From Janthinobacterium rivuli (lineage in GTDB: Bacteria; Pseudomonadota; Gammaproteobacteria; Burkholderiales; Burkholderiaceae_D): 64,000 bases of DNA. The DNA lies in assembly GCF_009208735.1 (NCBI RefSeq), contig NZ_WFLJ01000017.1, positions 62,001 to 126,000 of the forward strand. Direction: 5' to 3'. Positions 27,156 through 36,703 of the stretch are shown piece by piece (position 1 is the first letter of the stretch; every line of letters begins with the position of its first letter). The notes under the pieces were generated by a model that was not told where the DNA came from, ran no database searches, and saw only the letters and a program-made list of their open reading frames with translations. A program made the translations under genes and the position numbers.

Positions 27156-28208
27156 GTGCAAATCGGCCCTCACATTCTGCGCAACAACGTTTTCGTCGCT
27201 CCCATGGCCGGCGTGACGGATCGGCCTTTCCGCCAGTTGTGCAAACAATTGGGGGCAGGCTATGCCGTGTCGGAGATGGCGGCGTCGAATCCGCGCCTGT
27301 GGGCGACGGAAAAAAGCACGCGCCGCACGGACCACGACGGTGAAATGGAGCCGAAGGCCGTGCAGATCGCCGGCGCCGATCCGCAAGACCTGGCCGATTG
27401 CGCCAAGTTCAACGTGGACCGGGGCGCGCAGATCATCGACATCAACATGGGTTGCCCCGTGAAGAAGGTGTGCAACAGCTGGTGCGGTTCGGCCCTGTTG
27501 CAAAACGAAAGCCTGGTCGAAAAGATTTTGCACGCCGTCGTCAATGCCGTCGACGTGCCCGTCACCCTGAAATTTCGCACGGGCTGGAACCGTGAAAACA
27601 AGAACGCTCTGAAAATTGCCCGCATCGCCGAGCAAGCCGGCATCCAGATGCTGACTTTGCACGGCCGCACGCGCGCCGATGGCTACAAGGGCGATGCCGA
27701 ATATGAAACTATTGCCGCTGTGAAAGCATCGGTGGGCATCCCCGTGGTGGCCAATGGCGACATTACCAGCCCGGAAAAGGCCCGCTTTGTGCTCGATCAA
27801 ACGGGCGCCGATGCCGTCATGATCGGTCGCGCGGCGCAGGGTAGGCCGTGGATTTGCCGCGAGATCGACCATTTCCTGCGCACCGGCACCTTATTGCCGG
27901 CGCCGTATGTGGATGAAGTACGCACCCTGATGGACGAGCATTTGCGCGCCCATTACGCGTTTTACGGTGAATTCCTCGGCGTGCGCACGGCGCGCAAGCA
28001 CATCGGCTGGTACGTCAAGGATCTGGAAGGCGGTGAAGCGTTCCGGCAGCAAATGAACTTGCTCGAGTCGACGGAGGCGCAGTTGCAGGCCGTCGATCAA
28101 TTTTTTGAGTCGCAATGGAAATTTGGCGAACGGTTACAATACCGCCTCTCCGAATCCAGTGAAAGTGGCCTGATCGATGTGATCGAACCTGCGGCCACGG
28201 CAGCATGA
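27156..28208 (+). CDS. dusB: tRNA-dihydrouridine synthase B
   Basis: FMN-dependent reduction of uridine in the D-loop of tRNA. The 350-residue protein begins QIGPHILRNNVFVAPMAG after a GTG start codon at 27156 that matches DusB N-termini. It has the TIM-barrel motif NMGCPVKKV with the catalytic cysteine, HGRTRADGYKG, and VVANGDITSPE with IGRAAQGRPW. It is the first gene of the conserved dusB-fis pair. Confidence 0.95.
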   Translation: MQIGPHILRNNVFVAPMAGVTDRPFRQLCKQLGAGYAVSEMAASNPRLWATEKSTRRTDHDGEMEPKAVQIAGADPQDLADCAKFNVDRGAQIIDINMGCPVKKVCNSWCGSALLQNESLVEKILHAVVNAVDVPVTLKFRTGWNRENKNALKIARIAEQAGIQMLTLHGRTRADGYKGDAEYETIAAVKASVGIPVVANGDITSPEKARFVLDQTGADAVMIGRAAQGRPWICREIDHFLRTGTLLPAPYVDEVRTLMDEHLRAHYAFYGEFLGVRTARKHIGWYVKDLEGGEAFRQQMNLLESTEAQLQAVDQFFESQWKFGERLQYRLSESSESGLIDVIEPAATAA

Positions 28209-28376
28209 GCAGATAGCAACAAGCAGCATAAGTCAGTGACCAGCAGTACAAGGGCGAGCGCCTATACAGAGCGTCATGCAATATTAATTACAACACCGAG
28301 GCAGCAGGACAGCGCGCGGACCGCATCAGCGGCGCGGCGTCGGATTGCCAGGTGTTCAGCCGGTTGAAGCATACAA

Positions 28377-28610
28377 ATGAGCAAAGAAAGCATTCAGGAA
28401 GTCGTACAGAAAAGTCTAGAAGATTACTTCAATGACCTGGGCGAACAGCAAGCATCGAATATCTACGACATGGTCGTGCTGACCGTGGAAAAACCCATCC
28501 TGGAAGTCGTGATGACACGCGCCGATGGCAACCAGTCGCACGCCGCGCAGATGCTGGGCATCAACCGCAACACCCTGCGCAAGAAATTGCAGGAGCACGG
28601 TTTGCTGTAA
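28377..28610 (+). CDS. fis: Fis-family nucleoid-associated regulator
   Basis: A 77-residue DNA-binding protein, the short betaproteobacterial form of Fis. The C-terminal helix-turn-helix (QSHAAQMLGINRNTLRKKLQ) is complete; the N-terminal half provides dimerisation. It lies 168 bp after dusB, longer than the gap in E. coli, and 102 bp before purH. The 168-bp gap shows no strong hairpin or promoter by eye. Confidence 0.95.
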   Translation: MSKESIQEVVQKSLEDYFNDLGEQQASNIYDMVVLTVEKPILEVVMTRADGNQSHAAQMLGINRNTLRKKLQEHGLL

Positions 28611-28712
28611 TGCCGGCATGCAAGTGACGCCAAGATTTGAATCCGCCGCCGCCTCAGCCAGACGACTGAGCGGCGCCATTCGCCAAGAACACTTAACCAC
28701 CTAGCCACAGCC

Positions 28713-30299
28713 ATGATCAAACAAGCTCTCCTCTCCGTTTCCGACAAGACCGGCGTTCTCGAATTCGCCCGCGCCCTGTCCGCCCTCGGCGTCAACCTCC
28801 TGTCCACCGGCGGCACCGCCAAATTGCTGGCAGACAACGGTGTTCCTGTCACGGAAGTTGCCGATTACACGGGTTTCCCGGAGATGCTCGATGGCCGTGT
28901 GAAGACCCTGCACCCGAAAGTGCACGGCGGTATCCTGGCGCGCCGCGATTTCCCTGAGCACATGTCGAAACTGGTCGAGCACGACATGCCGACCATCGAC
29001 ATGGTGGTGGTCAACCTGTACCCGTTCCAGGGCACGGTGGCCAAGGCTGATTGCACGCTGGAAGATGCGATCGAAAACATCGATATCGGCGGCCCGACCA
29101 TGCTGCGTTCGGCTGCCAAGAACCACAAGGACGTGGTCGTCATCTGCGATCCGAGCGACTACGACGCGGTGCTGGCGGAAATGCGCTCGGTCGACGGCAA
29201 GGCGGGCGACGTCAGCTACGACACCAAGTTCATGCTGGCGAAAAAAGTCTTTGCGCACACGGCGCAATACGATGGCGCCATCACCAATTACCTGACCAGC
29301 CTGGGCCCGACGAAGGTGCACGCCGAGCGCGGCGCCTATCCGCAAGTGCTCAACGTGGCCTTTGAAAAAGTGCAAGACATGCGCTACGGTGAAAACCCGC
29401 ACCAGAGCGCCGCCTTCTACCGCGACCTCGTCACCATCGATGGCGCGCTGGCCAACTACCGCCAGCTGCAAGGCAAGGAATTGTCGTACAACAACATCGC
29501 CGATGCCGATGCGGCCTGGGAATGCGTGAAGAGCATGGGCGGCTTCGAGCAAAGCGCTGCCTGCGTCATCGTCAAGCACGCGAACCCATGCGGCGTAGCC
29601 CTGGGCAAGAATGCGGCGGAAGCGTATGCGCGCGCCCTGCAGACGGACCCGACCTCGGCCTTTGGCGGCATCATCGCGTTTAATACCGAACTGGACGGCG
29701 CCACCGCCGGCGAGATCGCCAAGCTGTTCGTCGAAGTGCTGATCGCCCCGTCGTTCTCGGCGGAAGCGAAACAGATTCTGTCGAGCAAGCAAAACGTGCG
29801 CATGCTGGAAATCCCGCTGGGCAATGGCGTCAACGCCATGGACTTCAAGCGCGTCGGTGGCGGTCTGCTGGTGCAATCGCCGGATGCGAAAAACGTCGGT
29901 ATCGGCGACTTGCGCGTCGTCAGCAAGCTGCAGCCAACGCCGCAGCAATTGTCCGACCTGATGTTCGCCTGGAAAGTGGCGAAATTCGTCAAGTCGAACG
30001 CCATCGTCTTCTGCGGCAATAACATGACCCTGGGCGTGGGCGCTGGCCAGATGAGCCGCATCGACTCGGCCCGCATCGCCTCGATCAAGGCGCAAAACGC
30101 CGGCCTGTCGCTGACCGGTTCCGTGGTGGCGTCGGACGCCTTCTTCCCCTTCCGCGACGGCCTCGACGTCGTCGTCGACGCGGGCGCGACCTGCGTCATC
30201 CACCCGGGCGGCTCCATGCGCGACCAGGAAGTGATCGATGCGGCGGACGAGCGCGGTGTCGTTATGCTGTACACAGGCACGCGTCACTTCCGCCATTGA
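28713..30299 (+). CDS. purH: Bifunctional AICAR formyltransferase / IMP cyclohydrolase
   Basis: Catalyses the last two steps of purine synthesis to IMP. The 528-residue protein has the N-terminal MGS-fold cyclohydrolase domain ([27 protein letters not shown]) and the C-terminal transformylase domain ([40 protein letters not shown]). Length and motifs are complete. A 14-bp-stem hairpin follows the stop. Confidence 0.97.
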   Translation: MIKQALLSVSDKTGVLEFARALSALGVNLLSTGGTAKLLADNGVPVTEVADYTGFPEMLDGRVKTLHPKVHGGILARRDFPEHMSKLVEHDMPTIDMVVVNLYPFQGTVAKADCTLEDAIENIDIGGPTMLRSAAKNHKDVVVICDPSDYDAVLAEMRSVDGKAGDVSYDTKFMLAKKVFAHTAQYDGAITNYLTSLGPTKVHAERGAYPQVLNVAFEKVQDMRYGENPHQSAAFYRDLVTIDGALANYRQLQGKELSYNNIADADAAWECVKSMGGFEQSAACVIVKHANPCGVALGKNAAEAYARALQTDPTSAFGGIIAFNTELDGATAGEIAKLFVEVLIAPSFSAEAKQILSSKQNVRMLEIPLGNGVNAMDFKRVGGGLLVQSPDAKNVGIGDLRVVSKLQPTPQQLSDLMFAWKVAKFVKSNAIVFCGNNMTLGVGAGQMSRIDSARIASIKAQNAGLSLTGSVVASDAFFPFRDGLDVVVDAGATCVIHPGGSMRDQEVIDAADERGVVMLYTGTRHFRH

Positions 30300-30344
30300 T
30301 ATGGAACAGGCCGGGATTCAATACCCCGGCCGGCAGTAACTCAG

Positions 30345-30377
30345 CGGCAGGCACCGGTTATTCACCGGTGCCTGCCG
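30345..30377 (+). terminator. Strong hairpin after purH
   Basis: CGGCAGGCACCGGT (30345-30358) pairs perfectly with ACCGGTGCCTGCCG (30364-30377), loop TATTC. No clear T run follows (TATTCATT). A second, shorter hairpin GGCCGGG/CCCGGCC lies just before it (about 30309-30331). Confidence 0.6.
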
Positions 30378-30398
30378 TATTCATTATAGAATCTGGCG

Positions 30399-30938
30399 AT
30401 GATTATTCTTGGCATCGATCCTGGCCTGCGCACGACCGGCTTTGGGGTCATTGAAAAACACGGCAACAAGCTGCGCTATATCGCGTCGGGCACCGTCAAG
30501 ACGGGTTCCGAAGGGGAATTGCCGCCGCGCCTGAAGGTCATCTTGCGGGGCGTGAGCGAAATCGTCGGCACCTACCAGCCCGACTGCGCGGCCATCGAAA
30601 AAGTGTTTGTCAACGTCAATCCCCAATCGACCTTGCTGCTGGGCCAGGCGCGCGGCGCGGCCATTTGCGCGCTGGTCAATTCCGACCTGTCGGTGGCTGA
30701 ATACACGGCCCTGCAAGTCAAACAGGCCGTCACGGGCCACGGCAAGGCGGCCAAGGAGCAGGTACAGGAAATGGTGTCGCGGCTGTTGTCACTGCCCGGC
30801 TTGCCCGGCACGGATGCGGCCGATGCCCTGGGCGTGGCCATTTGCCACGCCAACAGCATCGATGCGCTGGCCATGCTCGGCGCCTTGGCACCGCAATTGC
30901 AGGGTCTGCGCATGAAGCGCGGCCGGTTGGTCGGATAG
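30399..30938 (+). CDS. ruvC: Holliday junction resolvase RuvC
   Basis: Endonuclease that cuts Holliday junctions. The 179-residue protein has the catalytic acids in [15 protein letters not shown] (Asp7), AAIEKVF (Glu) and [14 protein letters not shown] (two Asp). No Shine-Dalgarno is visible. TATAGA at 30385-30390 lies only 8 bases before the ATG, so a very short or absent leader is possible. It is the first gene of ruvCAB. Confidence 0.97.
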   Translation: MIILGIDPGLRTTGFGVIEKHGNKLRYIASGTVKTGSEGELPPRLKVILRGVSEIVGTYQPDCAAIEKVFVNVNPQSTLLLGQARGAAICALVNSDLSVAEYTALQVKQAVTGHGKAAKEQVQEMVSRLLSLPGLPGTDAADALGVAICHANSIDALAMLGALAPQLQGLRMKRGRLVG

Positions 30939-30980
30939 CTGCATGGCTCTCATATATATACACAACATTAGGAACACGCG

Positions 30981-31559
30981 ATGATAGGCCGTCTCTCCGG
31001 TATTTTGCTTGAAAAGAATCCGCCACAATTGCTGGTCGATTGCCAGGGCGTCGGCTATGAAGTCGACGTGCCGATGAGCACTTTTTACAACTTGCCCCAC
31101 GTGGGCGAAAAAGTCGTGCTGTTCACGCACCAGGCCATCCGCGAAGATGCGCATCTGCTGTTTGGCTTCGGCAATGCGGCCGAACGGGCCGTGTTCCGCC
31201 AGTTGATCAAGATCACGGGCGTGGGCGCGCGCATGGCGCTGTCGATTCTGTCCGGCATGACGATCGCCGACCTGGCGCAGGCAATCACCCTGCAGGATTC
31301 CGGCCGCCTCGTGAAAGTGCCGGGCATCGGCAAGAAGACGGCCGAACGTTTATTACTGGAATTGAAGGGCAAGATCGGTGCCGATCTTGGCCCGCTGGGC
31401 GCGCATGCGGCGCCGGACGCCCAATCGGACATCTTGAATGCGCTGGTCGCGCTCGGCTATTCGGACAAGGAAGCGCTGGCCGCCGTGAAGAACGTGCCGG
31501 CAGGCAGCGGCGTCTCGGACGGCATCAAACTGGCGCTGAAAGCGCTGTCGAAAGGCTGA
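30981..31559 (+). CDS. ruvA: Holliday junction DNA helicase subunit RuvA
   Basis: A 192-residue tetrameric junction-binding protein that recruits RuvB. N-terminal OB fold ([20 protein letters not shown]), helix-hairpin-helix segments ([16 protein letters not shown] and [22 protein letters not shown]) and a C-terminal RuvB-binding domain ([19 protein letters not shown]). TAGGAACACGC precedes the ATG. Confidence 0.97.
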   Translation: MIGRLSGILLEKNPPQLLVDCQGVGYEVDVPMSTFYNLPHVGEKVVLFTHQAIREDAHLLFGFGNAAERAVFRQLIKITGVGARMALSILSGMTIADLAQAITLQDSGRLVKVPGIGKKTAERLLLELKGKIGADLGPLGAHAAPDAQSDILNALVALGYSDKEALAAVKNVPAGSGVSDGIKLALKALSKG

Positions 31560-31565
31560 TAGGGC

Positions 31566-32621
31566 ATGAGCATCCAGACCGACAGCTTCACGGAACAGCG
31601 CATCATCGACGCGGCCCCCATCTCGCACAACGAAGAGGCCATCGAACGGGCCTTGCGCCCGAAGCAACTCGACGAGTATGTGGGGCAGGAAAAGATCCGC
31701 GACCAGCTCGAGATCTTCATCACGGCCGCGCGCCAGCGCAAGGAAGCGCTCGACCACACCTTGCTGTTCGGCCCGCCGGGCCTGGGCAAGACGACCCTGG
31801 CGCACATCATCGCGCGCGAAATGGGCGTCAATCTGCGCCAGACCTCCGGCCCCGTGCTGGAGCGCCCGGGCGACCTGGCGGCGATCCTGACCAACCTGGA
31901 AGCGAACGACGTCCTGTTCATCGATGAAATCCACCGGCTGTCGCCCGTCGTGGAAGAGATCTTGTATCCGGCCCTTGAAGATTACCAGATCGATATCATG
32001 ATCGGCGAAGGCCCGGCCGCCCGGTCCGTCAAGCTCGACCTGCAACCGTTCACATTGGTGGGCGCCACCACGCGCGCCGGCATGCTGACCAATCCGCTGC
32101 GCGACCGTTTCGGCATCGTCGCGCGGCTGGAGTTCTACAACACGGGCGAGCTGACGAAGATCGTCACGCGCAGCGCCGCCTTGCTGAAGGCGCCGATCGA
32201 CCCGGAAGGCGCGCATGAAATCGCCCAGCGCGCCCGTGGCACGCCCCGCATCGCCAACCGTTTGCTGCGCCGCGTACGCGATTTCGCGGAAGTCAAAAGC
32301 AATGGCGAGATCACCAAGGTGGTGGCCGACCGCGCGCTGGCCATGCTCGACGTCGATTCCGTCGGCTTCGACGTGATGGACCGCAAGCTGCTCGAAGCCG
32401 TGCTGTTCAAGTTCGGCGGCGGCCCCGTCGGCATCGGGAATTTGGCGGCGGCCATCGGCGAAGCGGCCGATACCATCGAAGACGTGCTGGAACCGTATCT
32501 GATACAGCAAGGTTTCCTGCAGCGCACGCCGCGTGGCCGGGTCGCCACACCGGCCGCCTATCTGCACTTCGGCGTCAGCGCGCCGCGCATCGGCCCGAGC
32601 GGCGAAGCGTGGGAACTGTGA
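31566..32621 (+). CDS. ruvB: Holliday junction branch-migration ATPase RuvB
   Basis: AAA+ motor of branch migration, 351 residues. Walker [12 protein letters not shown], Walker [10 protein letters not shown], sensor 1 GATTRAG, arginine finger region RDRFGI, and a C-terminal winged helix ([21 protein letters not shown]). It starts 6 bp after ruvA and its stop codon overlaps the next start (TGATGG). Confidence 0.97.
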   Translation: MSIQTDSFTEQRIIDAAPISHNEEAIERALRPKQLDEYVGQEKIRDQLEIFITAARQRKEALDHTLLFGPPGLGKTTLAHIIAREMGVNLRQTSGPVLERPGDLAAILTNLEANDVLFIDEIHRLSPVVEEILYPALEDYQIDIMIGEGPAARSVKLDLQPFTLVGATTRAGMLTNPLRDRFGIVARLEFYNTGELTKIVTRSAALLKAPIDPEGAHEIAQRARGTPRIANRLLRRVRDFAEVKSNGEITKVVADRALAMLDVDSVGFDVMDRKLLEAVLFKFGGGPVGIGNLAAAIGEAADTIEDVLEPYLIQQGFLQRTPRGRVATPAAYLHFGVSAPRIGPSGEAWEL

Positions 32622-33121
32622 TGGCGGACGGCAGCCAGCAGCCTATCGAGGGCATGCAGATCTGGATCGACGCCGATGCCTGTCCCGTCGTCATCAAGGA
32701 AATTTTGTACAGAGTCGCCGACCGCCTGGAGTTGCCGCTCACCCTGGTGGCCAACCAGGGCTTGCGCGTGCCGCCGTCGCGCTTCATCCGCACCGTGCAA
32801 GTGCCGTCCGGCGCCGACGTGGCGGACCAGGAAATCGTGCGCCTGCTCAACCCTGGCGACCTGGTGATCACGGGCGACATCCCGCTGGCCGCCGACGTGC
32901 TGGCCAAGGGCGGCTATGCGCTCAATCCGCGCGGCGAGTTTTACACGAAGGACAATATCGCCCAGCAACTGACGATGCGCGCCTTCATGGAGGAATTGCG
33001 CAGCGGCGGCGTGGACACGGGCGGCCCGGCCGCCTTCAGCCAGTCCGACCGGCAGCAGTTCGCGAATAGCCTGGACCGGCATTTGAGCAAGCACCACCGC
33101 AAGCGGACCCCGGCGCAGTAA
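32621..33121 (+). CDS. YaiI/YqxD (DUF188) family protein
   Basis: About 166 residues with a PIN-like nuclease fold family signature: [39 protein letters not shown] and [17 protein letters not shown], with several conserved aspartates that could bind metal. ATG 32621 overlaps the ruvB stop codon and is chosen for coupling; ATG 32654 gives the usual family N-terminus and is a real alternative. It is probably co-transcribed with ruvCAB. The family function is not established. Confidence 0.88.
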   Translation: MADGSQQPIEGMQIWIDADACPVVIKEILYRVADRLELPLTLVANQGLRVPPSRFIRTVQVPSGADVADQEIVRLLNPGDLVITGDIPLAADVLAKGGYALNPRGEFYTKDNIAQQLTMRAFMEELRSGGVDTGGPAAFSQSDRQQFANSLDRHLSKHHRKRTPAQ

Positions 33122-33150
33122 GCGGTGGACGAAAAAAACTGTGGACGAAA

Positions 33151-33177
33151 AAAAACCGGCGCAAGCCGGTTTTTTTG
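33151..33177. terminator. Bidirectional terminator
   Basis: AAACCGGC with GCCGGTTT (33153-33171) around loop GCAA, preceded by an A run and followed by seven T. It separates the ruvCAB-yaiI unit from the convergent OmpA-family gene. The A run lies in a short direct repeat, GTGGACGAAAAAAA at about 33125 and 33142. Confidence 0.9.
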
Positions 33178-33189
33178 TGCGCATGAAAC

Positions 33190-34335
33190 TTAACGCGCGA
33201 CTTTTCTCGTGCCCACCACTTCCACCGTCACGCGGCGGTTCTTGGCGCGGCCGGCGGCAGTCGTGTTGTCGGCTACGGGTTGCGTTTCTCCCTTGCCTTC
33301 CGTGTAGACGCGGCTCGTTTCCACGCCTTGCGCCACCAGGTAAGCCTTCACGGCTTCGGCGCGGCGCTGCGACAGTTTCTGGTTGTAGGCGTCGGAACCG
33401 ATGGCATCCGTATGACCGACCGTGACGATGACTTCCAGATCCATGCCCGTCAACTGACCGAGCAGCTGGTCCAGTGCCGCCTTGCCTTGCGGCTTGAGCG
33501 TCGATTGATCGAAATCAAACAGCGCTTCGGAAGCAAACGACACTTTTTCCGCCACGGGCACCGGCGCGGGCTTGGCTTCGATCAGCGGCGCCGGCATGGC
33601 GACGACTGGGGCGACTTCGGGTGCCGGCTGGTAGGCCGGCGTGGCGCTGGCCGGGCGGCCCAGTTTATACACGAGGCTGACGGAATACAGGTCCGCATCG
33701 CCACGGTTGCCCACGGCGTCGTTCAAGCGATAACGCTCGACTTCGCCGCGCAGGGCCAGCGCTTCGCTGAACTTGTATTCCAGGCCCAGGCCCAGCTTGG
33801 CATTGAGCTTGCGCTCGCTGGCATGCGTATTGGTCGAGCCCAGCAGGCGGTTGCCGCTGAACTCCGTGTTGGTCTTGGTATAGTGCATGCCGACACGGCC
33901 CAGCAGGGACAGGCGCTGCGACAGCGGCAGCTGGCCCAGCAAGTCCAGGTTCACGCCGCGAAAGCCCGCTTCACCGTTGAGTACGCCATTGCCGCTGGTG
34001 GCCGACTGGAAATTGAACTTGCCCAGGTCGAAGTAACCGCCTTCCACGGCGACATACTGGTTCAGTTGCCGGCCGACAAACAGTTTATAGCCCGTGTCGC
34101 GCTGGTCTTTGGTGAAACCGGTGACGGTTTCACCGTTGGCGGCCAGGCTGGCGCGCAGGCGCGGCTCGTCGATGGTGGCGCGCGACTGGCCCACGCCCGC
34201 GCCGATGTACCAGGCGCTGTTGGCCCAGTCCGGGTTGATGAAAGTGTTGTCCTGCGCCTGCGCCGCTTGCGCTGCCAGCAGCGAGGCCGTCATCACGCTC
34301 AGGGCGCCCAGTGTGTGTGCGATAGTCATGGTCAT
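33190..34335 (-). CDS. OmpA-family outer membrane protein
   Basis: A 381-residue protein with a signal peptide (cleavage after QAQ near residue 28). Residues about 40-205 form an OmpA-type eight-stranded barrel (SAWYIGAGVGQSRA, FVGRQLNQYVAVEGGYFDLG, SVSLVYKLGRP). A Pro/Ala-rich linker follows, then a C-terminal OmpA peptidoglycan-binding domain (ALFDFDQSTLKP, VGHTDAIGSDAYN, LSQRRAEAV) keeping the Asp and Arg that bind diaminopimelate. It starts 7 bp after the DUF3494 lipoprotein gene and is probably translated from the same mRNA. Likely links the outer membrane to the cell wall. Confidence 0.92.
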   Translation of the reverse strand: MTMTIAHTLGALSVMTASLLAAQAAQAQDNTFINPDWANSAWYIGAGVGQSRATIDEPRLRASLAANGETVTGFTKDQRDTGYKLFVGRQLNQYVAVEGGYFDLGKFNFQSATSGNGVLNGEAGFRGVNLDLLGQLPLSQRLSLLGRVGMHYTKTNTEFSGNRLLGSTNTHASERKLNAKLGLGLEYKFSEALALRGEVERYRLNDAVGNRGDADLYSVSLVYKLGRPASATPAYQPAPEVAPVVAMPAPLIEAKPAPVPVAEKVSFASEALFDFDQSTLKPQGKAALDQLLGQLTGMDLEVIVTVGHTDAIGSDAYNQKLSQRRAEAVKAYLVAQGVETSRVYTEGKGETQPVADNTTAAGRAKNRRVTVEVVGTRKVAR

Positions 34336-34342
34336 GTCCCGA

Positions 34343-35860
34343 TTATTTGGTGATCTGATTGTTGCGCAGGGTCACGGCGGCAGCCGTCAGCACGCGGCCA
34401 TTGAGCAGGGTCGTGTTGTCGCCCACCGTGATGGCGGCCGACTGGCCCAGGATATTGCCCTTGAAGACGCTGTTCGCGGCCAGGGTGGTGGGGCCGACGG
34501 GCAGCCAGCTGACGTTGTCGGCGGTGGCGCCGTTGTTCAGGGCAACCACCGAATTGACGGTCGAATCGAGCGTCAGCGCCGTGCGGAAGATATACACGCC
34601 GGGACCGTTCAACGTCAACGTCCCCGTGATGCTGATGGCGCCCGCATAGCAATACACGCCGGGACCGAAGGTCTGGCCACCGAGGTCGATGCCGCCGGCA
34701 AAGTTGACGTCGCAAGTGCGGCTGTTGCCGTCCGTGATCGCCGCTTGCAAATCCGTCATGGCGCCGGCCAGGATGGCACCCGACTTGTAGTTGGTAAAAC
34801 CTGCCGCCTGGGTCGGATCGACCGTTTGCGAAGGCGCACCGACGTCGCCCGTGATCAGGGTGGTGCCGCCCGAATTGTTGGTGATCGAGGTGCCGGCCAG
34901 CACGCCGAATGGCGCAGCGCGACCCAGGACGATCGGGTTCAGGACGGGCGGGATGGCGACGGCGGTGACGGTCAACAGCGCGCTGCCCGATTGGCCGCCG
35001 GCCGTGGCCGTGATGTTGCTGGTGCCGACGGCGATGCCGGTGGCGACGCCCGTGTTCAATACCGTGGCATTGGCGACGGTGCCCGAGGTCCAGGCGGCGC
35101 CGCCGGTGATGATGGCGTTCGAGCTATCCGAATACGTTGCGGTGGCAATGAATTGTTGCTGGGTGCCGACAGCGATGCTGGCGGTGGCCGGCGTGACGGC
35201 GATGCTGACGATGGTGGCGGAAGGCACGGTGACGGTGGTGCTGGCCGTCTTGCCGTTGAAGCTGGCATTCATGACGCTGGTACCGAAGGCAACGCCGGTG
35301 ACGAGGCCGCCGTTGGCGACGCTGGCGAAAGCGGGCGTGGCGGCAACGAAGCTGCTGCCGGCCGTGACATTCACAATGCTGCCATCCGAATACGTGGCAA
35401 GGACGGCCAGCTGGCGCGTCGCGGCGACGGGAATGACGGGGTTTTGCGGCGTAACGGCGATAGTCAGCAAGGTTGCCGGCGTGACGGTCAGCACGGCGCT
35501 GGCGCTCTTGCCGCCGAACGCGGCAGCAACGTTCGAAGTGCCGACAGCGATGCCGCTGCTCAAGCCCGTGGCGGCATTGACGGTGGCATTGGCCGGCGTG
35601 GCCGATGTCCAGGCCGCCTTGGCGCTGACGTCTTGCGAGGAGCCGTCGCTATACGTGGCGATGGCCGTAAATTGCTGGCCGGCACCGATGGCGACCGTGG
35701 CCGTGGCTGGCGTGACGGCCAGACTGGACAGGGTGGCGCCCGGCAAGCCGAGGATGGGATCGCGTCCCTGGTCGCCGCCGCCGCAACCGGCCAGGGCGGT
35801 CAGGGCCAGAAAACCTGCCGAGACGAGCAGCGGATTCAGATATCGCTTGAAGAGGTTCAT
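34343..35860 (-). CDS. Lipoprotein with bacterial Ig-like repeats and a DUF3494 (ice-binding-type) domain
   Basis: A 505-residue protein. The start at 35860 (MNLFKRYLNP) has AAAGGA upstream and yields a lipoprotein signal with lipobox L-A-G-C (Cys26, Gly at +2). Three Big-2-like repeats of about 83 residues follow, each with SLAVTPATATVAIGAGQQF-like and ATYSDGS motifs. The C-terminal 200 residues match the DUF3494 beta-helix fold: APFGVLAGTSITN, TLITGDVGAPS, FGPGVYCYAGAISITGTLTL, GPGVYIFRTALTL and an NGRVLTAAAVTL end. Some family members bind ice; others are thought to be adhesins. It forms an operon with an OmpA-family gene. Confidence 0.85.
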   Translation of the reverse strand: MNLFKRYLNPLLVSAGFLALTALAGCGGGDQGRDPILGLPGATLSSLAVTPATATVAIGAGQQFTAIATYSDGSSQDVSAKAAWTSATPANATVNAATGLSSGIAVGTSNVAAAFGGKSASAVLTVTPATLLTIAVTPQNPVIPVAATRQLAVLATYSDGSIVNVTAGSSFVAATPAFASVANGGLVTGVAFGTSVMNASFNGKTASTTVTVPSATIVSIAVTPATASIAVGTQQQFIATATYSDSSNAIITGGAAWTSGTVANATVLNTGVATGIAVGTSNITATAGGQSGSALLTVTAVAIPPVLNPIVLGRAAPFGVLAGTSITNNSGGTTLITGDVGAPSQTVDPTQAAGFTNYKSGAILAGAMTDLQAAITDGNSRTCDVNFAGGIDLGGQTFGPGVYCYAGAISITGTLTLNGPGVYIFRTALTLDSTVNSVVALNNGATADNVSWLPVGPTTLAANSVFKGNILGQSAAITVGDNTTLLNGRVLTAAAVTLRNNQITK

Positions 35861-36084
35861 ATAGTTCCTTTGTGCATGGCAATCATTGCCGGGCATCCGC
35901 GGATGAGGTCATCCGGCAGAGCCATGCCGCTTTTCGCTACAGGCGATGGCGTCACAGGCATGCACTATTTCATTTAGGAAACTGGAGGTATGTACGCTGG
36001 CGCGCTTAGCTTGCCCGCATGTGGAAATACGCGCGAATGCGCGGAATTCGGCCTGGAAAACAACAGGTTTGCCGCAGCAGGGCG

Positions 36085-36110
36085 CAAAAAAGCCGGCGCA
36101 GGGCCGGCTT
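36085..36110 (-). terminator. Terminator of the DUF2147 gene
   Basis: AAGCCGGC (36090-36097) with GCCGGCTT (36103-36110). On the minus strand a T run follows. The rest of the roughly 270-base gap to 35860 shows nothing I can assign. Confidence 0.75.
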
Positions 36111-36133
36111 CGACAGGGCAGGGCGGACGGTGC

Positions 36134-36589
36134 TTACTCTTCGCGCACCCACGTCTGCGAGCGGCCAAACATCGGCACGCCGACATAGCCGCGCACTTTC
36201 AGCTTGGTGCCGCCTTCAATCAGTTCGGCCTTGCTCTTGTAGGTCTTGCCATTGGCCGGGTCCATGATTTCGCCGCCGGTCCATTCCTTGCCGTCATATT
36301 TCAGGCCGGACAGGATCACCAGGCCGACGATGGGCTGGTCCTTGTTGGCGCCCGTGCACTTGTCGCACTTGGGATTTTGCTCTTCGTTCGGGCCACGGAA
36401 CAGCTTGTCGATCTTGCCTTGCAAGACGCCGTTGCTTTCCGTGATGACGACGAGGGATTTCGGCTTGCCGCTGGCGTCGTCGATGGTTTTCCACGTGCCG
36501 ACGGGGGTGTGGTTGTCATCGCGCGCGGCGGCGCTGCCGGCGATGGCCAGGGCGGCCACCAGTACGCTTGCTTTGAAAATTTTATGCAT
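36134..36589 (-). CDS. DUF2147-family exported protein
   Basis: A 151-residue protein with a signal peptide (cleavage near SAAA, residue 22). The body matches the DUF2147 pattern: PVGTWKTIDDASGKPKS, GVLQGKIDKLF, CDKCTGANKDQPIVGL, LKYDGKEWTGGEIMDPANGKTY and LKVRGYVG at the end. The CDKC pair could form a disulfide or bind metal. GGAGA precedes the ATG. The fold is lipocalin-like by analogy; no activity is known. It is downstream of valS but separated by a hairpin. Confidence 0.85.
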   Translation of the reverse strand: MHKIFKASVLVAALAIAGSAAARDDNHTPVGTWKTIDDASGKPKSLVVITESNGVLQGKIDKLFRGPNEEQNPKCDKCTGANKDQPIVGLVILSGLKYDGKEWTGGEIMDPANGKTYKSKAELIEGGTKLKVRGYVGVPMFGRSQTWVREE

Positions 36590-36658
36590 TGCTAGTCTCC
36601 AATGGTTTTCTTGATCGGGTCACGAACAGTGTATATACCAAGGCAAGACCAGCCATCC

Positions 36659-36686
36659 TGCGCGGCGTCACGGATGACGCCGCGCA
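36659..36686. terminator. Hairpin downstream of valS
   Basis: Perfect 12-bp stem TGCGCGGCGTCA (36659-36670) with TGACGCCGCGCA (36675-36686), loop CGGA. No T run on the minus strand, so if it stops valS transcription it would need help from Rho. Confidence 0.5.
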
Positions 36687-36703
36687 ATCCTTCCAAACTT
36701 GCC

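Noticed and set aside
33122-33150. Short direct repeat GTGGACGAAAAAAA in tandem
   Set aside because: Looks like a small local duplication at the edge of a terminator, with no sign of function.
34094-35977. A 627-residue plus-strand frame across the DUF3494 and OmpA genes
   Set aside because: Glycine/arginine/aspartate-rich shadow of the Ig-repeat gene; no family features.
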